Source: Temnopleurus reevesii (taxonomy: Eukaryota > Echinodermata > Echinoidea > Temnopleuroida > Temnopleuridae). Taken from it: a stretch of 13,824 nt of DNA. The stretch covers positions 64,663 to 78,486 of the forward strand of contig BQKZ01002247.1 in the NCBI GenBank assembly GCA_036244855.1. Direction: 5' to 3'. Both the position numbers and the translations under genes were made by a program. The notes beneath the pieces are model-generated. The model had not been told where the DNA came from. It was given only the letters and a program-made list of their open reading frames with translations, and did no database searches. This document shows, in pieces, positions 1 through 7,938 of this stretch. Each line of letters starts with the position of its first letter. The first letter of the stretch is position 1.

Positions 1-1111
1 CTTTGTAAATTCATAACTTTTGAATGGATCGTCGGATTATGCTCAAATTTTCACAGTTGGTTCATTTTATTTTTCTCCATCTACTGAGAGAATATAAAAT
101 GCAGGGTTTCGTTCTTCTTTAACTCTGTGTCTGTGAGAATGGGTAGGTGTTCCTTGCCCCATCTACCATCAGTTGCACCCAGACAAGACATCTACACAAG
201 ATAGCTGCGATAACAAGAAGGTAGTTCTTTTTTATTCCCACAATGAGACAGACCCCTGCATGTGGTTGCCCTCTTAGTGACTTTTTGACCCTTGATGAGA
301 CTACCGATGCAATGCTGCAAATTACCACACATTTTTCACTTCCACCTTGTTGAAATTGGGATTGCTGGAACTCTACAAGCACAAACAGACCAATTGACCT
401 AAGAAATTGTTGGCAGCTCTGTCATTGTATCTGTTTGCATTTACCAGAAAGTTACAGATATGAATCCATGTAATAATAGATAGCTAGGCTGTGAAGTACA
501 TATTTGCTGTTCTGTGTGTGTGTGTGCCGTTGTCTCGTTATGGAGTGAAACAAAGACGTCATGTGTTCTTATTGTCAGGGGTACTTGGGTGATAAAAGAA
601 GTTTTTTTGAAAGATTGAGCAACAGAGGGAAATTTCCATTGTCAAAGAAGGGGATATGACTGTAGTGCTCGACATACTCAATGAGAGAAGGGCTAAAATT
701 TATTAAATTTCCTACTCTATTTTGATTTTTATCAATGGTTTTGGGTGACCTAGGTACATTATTCCTTATTTAATGATTATGCTTTTATATATGTTATACA
801 TATGAATTTTATGTACATGTTAGTAGACTGTATTTCCCATTTTGAATTGTACATTTTTGTAACTTATTTGTAAATAGATTTCTTATCTAGTCTGATGACA
901 TGTTTGTTGATTGCTAGGTGATAACAAATGTATGATTGATTTTTATAGTACTTTCTGGTGAAAGCTTTTAATTCTTTTATTGAATACCATCTTTTGCAAC
1001 AAAAATGCCTTGACTCATTTGTCAGTCATTATTCATTTCAAAACAGAATCGTTCCGTTGTGGGATAATAATAGTAAGAAATTTAAACATTTGCCGTGCAA
1101 CTGCCTACAAT
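1..1111. other. No gene seen; AT-rich, possibly distal 3'UTR of a gene to the left
   Basis: No coding pattern on either strand. A Pumilio-type TGTAAATA occurs near 870 and a short TG run at 518-527. These would suit a long 3'UTR of a plus-strand gene beyond the window edge, but that is only a guess. Confidence 0.25.
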
Positions 1112-1180
1112 GGAGTTGTCTAGCGGTTATGAGAATGGTCTGGTAACCTGGAGGTTTCGGGTTCGAATCTCAATCACAAT
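1112..1180 (+). mobile_element. tRNA-derived SINE head (tRNA-like, degenerate)
   Basis: An excellent RNA polymerase III B box, GGTTCGAATC (1160-1169), lies about 34 nt after a weaker A-box-like TGTCTAGCGG (1117-1126). The layout and the CTGGTAACC anticodon-loop region recall a tRNA-Asn-like sequence. The acceptor stem does not pair and the anticodon stem is poor, so this is not a functional tRNA. A SINE fragment or tRNA pseudogene fits best; the 3' limit is unknown. Confidence 0.5.
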
Positions 1181-1331
1181 GTTGCACAGTCACTTTATTG
1201 CACTTTTTAGATTGTGATGTACCTGTATTATCTGAATCAAATTTCAAATTACTCTCTCAATTCAAACAACTTTCTATGGTCCTAAGAGATTAAACTTAGA
1301 CAGCGGTACGTGAAGTCCCTTGGCATCAACA

Positions 1332-1471
1332 AATTACCTCTTTATATTAAAACCTTATCATCAGTTCTAAAATATTATTGAATACAAAGAGTCTGAGCCC
1401 TAAAATCATCTTGTAATAATGAGAGCTTAATGTTATATCACTACTCTTCCTAATGAGGTTGGACTGTATCT
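1332..1471 (+). repeat. Dispersed repeat, copy 1
   Basis: Starts ACCTCTTTATATT and ends GAGGTTGGACTGTAT. It aligns along its length with 5581-5717 in the same orientation, at roughly 70% identity by eye with small gaps. Shared landmarks are AATACAAAGAG and TAATGAGAGCT. The family and mechanism are unknown. Confidence 0.6.
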
Positions 1472-3076
1472 GCTCATTGTGACTGGCTGAAAAAAAAAAC
1501 ATCTTGAAACATCTTTGGCACCTTGAAGGCTGAAAGTAGATCATTTCATCATTATTGTCATTTTAGGAAGGAATGGACCGTTTACTTTCGGATATTGAAC
1601 AGAAGTAAGAATGATCATGTATGTAGAGAGTTTCCATCTTATTTTCATTTCTATGTTTAACCCCATATTGGACTTTCAGAGGTTGATTATATTCTTGCCA
1701 CCATCTTTTTAAAAATGTCATTTTCTAAGTTTTCTTTCAGTTTTATTTTGAAGGATGAATAATGACACAAGTAGAAAATTTTGATAGATTTGAACAGTCA
1801 CATAATTTGCAAATATATTGGAGTTAAATTTAATTCCTGTGATCGGACAGTTACACCAGCAATCTGACCCCACACTACTCTCAAACAGCATCAATAAAAT
1901 TGTCATTTTTGCTGTATTTTTCGTTTGAAATCTTATGGTTTAATCCTAAAAAGACTGGGCTATTTTGGAGGCTAGGAAAACTGGGGGGGGGGGGGCGTAA
2001 ACACGTGCGTGCTAAATTTGGTCTCAAAAGTTGCGCAATGAGTGATAGAAAATTGTCCTAAAAATTTGCGATGAAAAATGTTTGCTTCATGTTATATGTA
2101 TTGAGAAAGATACATGTACAAGGCTTTTAACTTTGTAATATATGGTATGAGTAACCGGCCCTGTAGTGTGAACTGATATTTCATGTATAGATCATGTTTC
2201 GCCGAGCACATTTGTATTCTCTGTTTTGTATTCAAAGCTTGAACTTCTTGTTTTCGTATCAATGTTATATGATGTATGAAGAGTACTACTGTATTCCAAA
2301 AAGTATTGATAATTTTTTTAATATAGTGATCATAGGAATATGAACATCTATTGATTTGTTTTTAACAATTTTTATACGCTGTATAATACAGTTCTGCGGG
2401 TGTGAAATGAGCGAGGGTAAGAACTAGATGAACAAGCCCAAAAATGATTTTCCTACATTTTTCTTGTATAGTAGCATAGATTTAGATATTACTGATATTT
2501 TGACCTTTTTTTTTTTTTACTTTAACCAATAGGTTTTTCTTGTTTATCTCATTGTGATGAAGTCACTTCAGGGTGAACAGTTGTTTTTTAAAGATATAAT
2601 TATGGGTCATCTGCAATTGCAGTATTAATTGCCAACTCGTGATTAAATTGATATGATGGGATCCTACACAAATTTAATATTTAATCCCGGATTGACTGAG
2701 TGGAAAAGTTTTGTTGATGTGCTTTGTCTCACAAGAAAGTATTCAGTTCAGCCATTGATTATTTTGGATTCTGATTTTTACATGACAAATATTACATTTC
2801 TGGAATGTGAATGCTTTTGCTACAATCCTAATGGGGGAGTCTCCAGAAGAAGTACTAGTTTTTAAGTTCAGAATTTCTTGTGAATTGTAAGTATTCTCAA
2901 TATTTGCTAAATTATTAATTAGATGCTATCTTTTCTTGCTGCTTTTTTCTTTAAAGTTGTTTTGAATAAACAAAAAAATATTGCAAGCATAAAATGATTC
3001 TGTGTCTGTTTGTCATGGTAACAGTTATTCATAATCCTTTTTATTTTGTCATTAAAATGAAAACTTAGTGTAAAGT
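1472..3076. other. No gene seen; candidate plus-strand polyadenylation signals
   Basis: AT-rich sequence. AATAAA occurs at 1893-1898 and 2965-2970; the latter is followed after about 30 nt by GT-rich TTCTGTGTCTGTTTGT, a plausible cleavage layout. If a plus-strand gene ends here, its coding part lies left of the window. Open frames up to 70 codons look random. Confidence 0.25.
1982..1994. repeat. Poly-G tract
   Basis: An uninterrupted G run of about 12-13 bases in otherwise AT-rich sequence. Length errors are likely here. Confidence 0.85.
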
Positions 3077-3265
3077 GATCTGGGTTGTGTTTCATAAAGC
3101 TGTTTGTAGATCTCGTCTGTCTACAATCTCTTCTAAACGACAGGTGACCATTTCTCCACTGCGATTCAGCACGAGGGGTTACCATTGAGCGGGAGAAAGG
3201 GTCACCAGGCATTTGTAGAATTGTGTGTAGATCTGTGCACAGCTCTATGAAATACAACCCAGATC
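3077..3265. mobile_element. Hairpin-type MITE (~190 bp)
   Basis: The outer ends are GATCTGGGTTGTGTTTCATA and, on the opposite strand, GATCTGGGTTGTATTTCATA. Similarity between the arms continues inward (GGTGACCATTTCTCC against GGTGACCCTTTCTCC), so nearly the whole element is one imperfect palindrome with its centre near 3172. The GGGTTGTGTTTCATAAAGCTGTT end resembles MITEs that are abundant in marine invertebrate genomes (from memory). There is no coding capacity, and the target-site duplication is not clear. Confidence 0.7.
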
Positions 3266-3554
3266 TAACAAACTTTAGAATATACAAAAACTGTAGAGGT
3301 AAGATTTTGGTCTCATCTCTTTTCATTCATTGTGTTTGTAACACTGACAAAGCAAGATTCCGACTATAAATACCAGTAGGTATTTTGATGGTCCCAATCA
3401 CCTTATGTTCTGAATTTCCACTGTACTATAATTTTTTAGGCATGTAATGGAATCTTCTTGAATAAGGACCAAACATGATAGATTGTAATGTATTGTTTTT
3501 GTGGAGTACCACTAGCGTCAGAGCCTGGCGGATACCGTCACTCTGTAGGTACTC

Positions 3555-3672
3555 ATATGAGGCTCGTCGCGACAAAAGGGCCCTTAAGCTGTTTACGCGC
3601 ACGCGGTAAAACAATGCGCGGTAGCATGACGTCACAATGAGCTGAACAGGAGCGTTGGAAAAGCCTAGGTTT
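3555..3672 (+). repeat. Left terminal inverted repeat of the 1.9 kb element
   Basis: The arm runs from ATATGAGGCTCG inwards to AGCCTAGGTTT. It is the partner of 5381-5497 read on the other strand, with about ten differences, mostly in the inner two thirds. Confidence 0.8.
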
Positions 3673-5494
3673 CATACAAGGCTTTATGCTAAATAAACTT
3701 ATTCATCTTGAATATTTTAGATGACCTTGGAGTAATTTTAAACGCACTTTAGACAGTGGAAAGGCCATCAAATTAGCCTTCGAGACCGGGAAACAATTAA
3801 GAGAGAGAGAGAGAGAGAGAGAGCCGGGGGTGGGGGTCGAATGAATCTTCTTCTTCAGAATCACATAATTTTGCGTCTCTATTCTGTACTTCAGGACTGT
3901 TCAAAATTTGCGCAAAAAATATTGAAAGTTCAATAAAGACAAATTTAAAACCAATAACGGTTTCAAATCGAAAAATTAAAAGCCCCTCCTTGCATATTTT
4001 CTTTCATTAATCACAATTTCCTCATTTTGCTTTCCTCTCAGTGTTTTCCCCTATCTAAATTCGTATATAGTTATCATATCACCATCATGAAAAGAACATA
4101 AGCTTTTTACTGTTCAGTTACGTAAAAAATGTTTACATTGTTACCGGTTTACTCACTGTCATCAAAATATTTCCCATATCTCTCGTGACATCGTTTTCCC
4201 AAATATGCATTGAAAATCATTACACATTTTTAATTAATTTGCAAAGAACTTTGATCATCTTTTCAAGATCGTTTTTCTTCAAATAATGTTTTCCCTAGTT
4301 CGATGAACATAAAACTGTTTATCAAATTAAAAAGATTTGTAAAGATTTGAAAGACGAGTTCATTCGTAAACAATAAAATATGCTATGCATACAATTATCG
4401 CATTAAAAGAAGAGTCTACTGAAAAAATTCTTTATCAGGAGTTCTCATTAGCTGTCCAATTTTTCACAAACCTTTTTTGTTCTGTTCATTTGATTTTTCT
4501 GCTCCTGTTAAAGACATATTTTGAGGTAGACTCTTATTTTGACAATGCAAAAATCAACTTGTTGGCTTCACGCATTTCTGCAATTTGTTTCAAAGTTATG
4601 AGAAAAAAACTGGGCGAGAACATTATTTTTTATCTTGTTTGGTATTGCTTTATTTGTAAGGAAGATTTCTTAATATTTATTTGTTTAGTATTTTATTTGG
4701 TTTAATTGTGGAAATTTAACCTCAAATCACTCCCAATATCATCGCGGTGTTTTTTTTCTTTTTTGGGCCTTAATTTCGGACTATAGGAAAGTATCTAAGC
4801 CTCTGCATCTCATTCTGTCTCTCTCTCCCTTTCTCCATGAAGAACTGGAGAGCTCATTTTAACGGACACAGTTCGATGCTGAGAAAATTATCATTCGGAT
4901 TTGGGATCATAATATTTTGTAATTCTCTTCCCTGAACTCCCTGGCCCTCTCCACTCTGAAGATAAATTAGTAACGATAATTGATACTATACAAACACTGG
5001 AAATGATGATGGTAACGACATGAACGACAATAATGCAGATATCAATAATGCTATTGATTGGGATTAGGAAATGTAGGTCTTGAAACAAAGACGATATTAA
5101 AATCATGACCGTTTTATTATGCTGAATACTTTTTATAGAGTGAGAGTAAATTGAACAATTCTCATTTTGGACACTCAAATGATTTACACTCCTCAACTCT
5201 TTCTCATCTTTTTTTTTTCTCCGATATTTAACTCTTCTGGCACAAAAGTTGATTCGCATACAATTTACACAGTTGTGAGTATGATTATAAATAACATAAA
5301 GAAGCAGCATGTGTACCGTTACAGAATTCTGATTTCTACCGTAATGTTCTGAGATTTATTTAGCTTTATGTCTGGGGACTAAACCTAGCTCTTTCCACGC
5401 TCCTGTTCAGCCCATTGTGACATCACGCTACAGCGCAGAGTTTTACCGCGTACGCGTAAACAGCTTAAGGGCCCTTTTGTCGCGACGAGCCTCA
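3558..5494. mobile_element. Non-autonomous DNA transposon-like element with ~118 bp terminal inverted repeats
   Basis: Copies of one sequence lie in opposite orientation at 3555-3672 and 5381-5497, about 90% identical by eye. Roughly the outermost 45 bases are identical. The repeats start TGAGGCTCGTCGCGAC at each outer end and are flanked on both sides by TA, as for TA-targeting elements. Weaker similarity continues inward past each arm (GCTAAATAAA shared). The arms are GC-rich and full of small palindromes (TCGCGA, GGGCCC, CTTAAG, ACGCGT), while the 1.7 kb interior is very AT-rich. The interior has no transposase; its two longest frames (106 and 139 codons) look like chance ORFs. Two separate insertions in opposite orientation are the alternative. 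Confidence 0.6.
3799..3824. repeat. (GA)n microsatellite
   Basis: About a dozen GA units inside the interior of the 1.9 kb inverted-repeat element. Confidence 0.9.
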
Positions 5495-5497
5495 TAT
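5381..5497 (-). repeat. Right terminal inverted repeat of the 1.9 kb element
   Basis: Reverse complement of the left arm. Similarity stops sharply at the outer end, where the right flank is an ATT microsatellite (from 5498) unrelated to the left flank. This supports a defined element boundary. Confidence 0.8.
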
Positions 5498-5580
5498 TAT
5501 TATTATTATCATTATGAGTATTCAGCATGAGAACTGATAAAGTATAACCTTGTTATGTCAAGGTTGTTTGGACCAGAGAA

Positions 5581-5717
5581 ATTACCTCTTTATATTTGAA
5601 ACCTTGTTATATTAGGGCCAAAATACAATCAAATACAAAGAGATGGGACCGGGAAAATTACCTTTGTATAATGAGAGCTGTTATATCCGTGCTCTTTATA
5701 ACAAGGTTTGACTGTAC
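5581..5717 (+). repeat. Dispersed repeat, copy 2
   Basis: Partner of 1332-1471. It is preceded by related short motifs (AACCTTGTTATGTCAAGGTT at 5546-5565, itself a palindrome), so the full unit may begin near 5540. The recurring theme is CCTTGTTATA and its inverse TATAACAAGG. Confidence 0.6.
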
Positions 5718-6260
5718 CAGTCAGGCTGTCTGTAATTATTTCAAGCATCACGCTGATTATTAACTCTTTTTACCAGGATTGCTTTTAAATCTGATCTCTT
5801 TATACTGAGTTTCCAAAGTACAGACAGAGATAAGAATAAAAGAGAATTGAGGAAAGCGGAAGAAAAACAGAGAACAACTGGGAGGAAGAGACAAAGAATT
5901 AAAAAATATATATCATAAAAGCAATCATAAAGTAAAGGATATTGCAAAATTATTTTAAAGACTTTGTTTTATTATTGTAATTTAAAATCTGAGTATCTAT
6001 GAGTATCCATTACTTGTATAAAAATAGAATTTTCAGATCTCTTCTGTCAAATGTGACCTCTAACCCTAAAACATATCAAAAGTCACAAACCAAATTTTAT
6101 TCATGAAAAGGGCTCTTCAATAAATTGGTCAACCTTTCTATACACCTGACCTCATTTTCACCTATTTTACTTAATTTTTTAAAACTATTTAAGCCTTTAC
6201 AGTTGTTTTACAAATCAGACATGAATAATAAAACATGACTTGAGAAATGAATGAAATGAA
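5718..6260. other. No gene seen
   Basis: AT-rich sequence between the dispersed repeat and the tandem duplication. A 68-codon minus-strand frame (5741-5947) is leucine- and serine-rich by composition only and has no recognisable motif. Confidence 0.3.
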
Positions 6261-6670
6261 GGATTTTGAGAGGTAAATCGTTACTTGTGGCAGTTATCAT
6301 CCAACCTCAAAGCCAAACACTTTCAACTTCCAGCATAATACATAAGGGCCCCTTATCATATTCAATATTGATTGTGACCATAAATTCCTGAGTAATTGTA
6401 CAAAAATTTTGAAACAAAGTATACAAGCCTAAACAAGTACAAGAATTTGATAAGTACATGTAAATAGTGAAGATTTTGAGAGGTAAATTGAGACTTCTGA
6501 CATTTATCATCATCCAAACTCACAGTAAAACACTTTCAACTTACAGCAGAGCCTCTAATCTATTCAATAATGATTGTGACCATAAAGTCCTAATTGTACA
6601 CAAATTTTAAAAACTAAGTATACAAGACTATACATGTACAATATGTAGATTTGATACGTGAATGGTGAAT
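6261..6670. repeat. Two-copy direct tandem duplication, ~210 bp unit
   Basis: Unit 1 is 6261-6470 and unit 2 is 6471-6670. Both begin GATTTTGAGAGGTAAAT and share AACACTTTCAACTT, GATTGTGACCATAAA and AAGTATACAAG in the same order. Identity is roughly three quarters by eye. The duplication lies beyond the likely end of the MFSD6-like gene and encodes nothing recognisable. Confidence 0.7.
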
Positions 6671-6957
6671 TTGAAGTCACAGTGGATGCATTTCTGATTT
6701 TAAACAATTGCAAACGTAAAACACTGTAAAGATTATCTTGCTGAACGGACGAAAAGGGGCACAACCCTCTACATTTTGACATCAAATTCTAAGTCTGTAT
6801 AAAAATACTGATGTCATGCCAGCTATGTCTCATTATCAAGTTTACTATGCTGCTTTAAGGGAGAGGCAGATATAATAAAACTATTCAAAATCCAAAATTC
6901 TGTACATGCAATATGTCCAATTTTGCCTGAGAGCCCACCATTCATAACCATTATACA

Positions 6958-6963
6958 TTTATT
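6958..6963 (-). terminator. Candidate polyadenylation signal of the MFSD6-like gene
   Basis: A canonical AATAAA on the minus strand lies about 830 nt past the stop codon. It is followed within about 20-45 nt by GT-rich sequence (GGTTATGAATGGTGGG on the minus strand). An ATTAAA variant sits nearer at about 7071-7076, and other AATAAA sites exist further down, for example near 6095. The true 3' end is not decided by sequence alone. Confidence 0.35.
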
Positions 6964-7795
6964 GCAAAGTATTAATCTTTAATTGTAAAGATCACATTCA
7001 TAAAAAATCTTAACAATTGCACAAGAATTTAGAATGCCATCATCTTTCAAATTGTCTGACTTTGTAGATTTTTTAATCTCTAAGAGATCGCAAAATAATA
7101 AATGCACAAATAGCAATAAAATTCAGCATAAAGGCTATTGTAGTCTATGTACAGTTGCGACTAATAGGCCAATTGTCTGAGTTTGAACTAATTCTATGGA
7201 TACGTATATAAAAAGATTGTTCTTCAAACTTCAGGCTTGCTAGAGGCTTGCCCTACATACACTGTATTGGCAAATTATTTATGTATATAACTGGCAGTTT
7301 TTGTTCCCAAAATGACAGAAATAGAACTGTATCAAACTGGCACCTATTAATTGTTAACATTGCAGTACATGTACAAGAATTCCATGCAACTTGTTTCATT
7401 GACAAGATACTTGCATGAATTTGAAAGACTAAGGAGGTGTTGTTCAAAAGTTGCAGTTCATCAGAGCGCGACAATTAAAATTAACATTTCATACGCATCT
7501 TGTTCAAAGCGCATAGTATGCACGAATGAAAATGCGCGTTGCAATTTGCAACTGATTTGCAATTGATTTGCGATCAATTGCAACTTTTGAGCAACACCCT
7601 CGAAGAAAACCAGCCTCAGCCATGGTAAAATAAGTAAAAAGTGTATCAGAGAACATTCTCATCTCCCTGAGAAGACTTTCTGTGTGTCTCCATCTTAGCC
7701 TCTATTTTATAATAATATTTCTATTTAAAAAAATTCAAGCAAAAACAGTTCCAAATTCATGGTATCTCTTCGTACTGTATCTGTTGAGTCCTTCT
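6964..7795 (-). other. Inferred 3'UTR of the MFSD6-like gene
   Basis: This AT-rich sequence follows the TAG. No coding potential is seen; short ORFs here are scattered and lack any family pattern. A foldback element (7436-7598) lies within it, so the mature transcript would carry a hairpin-forming segment. The extent depends on which polyadenylation signal is used. Confidence 0.4.
7436..7598. mobile_element. Foldback MITE in the predicted 3'UTR
   Basis: The ends are GGTGTTGTTCAAAAGTTGCA (7436-7455) and, on the opposite strand, GGTGTTGCTCAAAAGTTGCA (7579-7598), with 19 of 20 bases matching. The right half holds repeated TTGCAA units (7541-7583). There is no transposase and no obvious target duplication. 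Confidence 0.65.
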
Positions 7796-7938
7796 CTAAT
7801 CTCGTCTGTCGAGATACACACTGGTAGGCCAGTAGACGACCATAGTCCCAAGACACATGATGGCGGCTGACCTAAACAGAATCCTAGCTCCATAGATGTG
7901 ATAGATGACGCCTCCGCCGATCGTACCTATACCCATAC
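7796..7938 (-). CDS. Coding exon 4 (last coding exon) of the MFSD6-like gene
   Basis: The acceptor is pyrimidine-rich, TTATTGCCCCTGTAG (AG at 7940-7939). The exon finishes the split glycine 546 and encodes 46 more residues, starting MGIGTIGGGVIYHIYGARIL, then TM12 and a short cytosolic tail ending YLDRRD before TAG (7798-7796). The glycine-rich GLG-MGIGTIGGG segment across the junction is the expected TM11 pattern in MFSD6 proteins. The protein ends only a few residues after TM12, so there is no long C-terminal tail. Confidence 0.85.

Noticed and set aside
2919..3326. 135-codon minus-strand ORF
   Set aside because: It spans the hairpin MITE and its flanks; coding sequence would not be expected to include both halves of such an element.
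3503..3554. Short inverted pair GAGTACC / GGTACTC beside the left arm of the 1.9 kb element
   Set aside because: Only 7 bp per arm, easily chance, and not mirrored at the right end of the element.
4385..4705. 106-codon plus-strand ORF inside the inverted-repeat element
   Set aside because: Composition follows AT-rich DNA (Phe, Leu, Ile), with no motif, and no transposase catalytic pattern. Judged a chance frame.
4891..5310. 139-codon minus-strand ORF inside the inverted-repeat element
   Set aside because: Low-complexity isoleucine- and serine-rich translation of AT-rich sequence with no recognisable domain; it overlaps a plus-strand ORF of equal quality.
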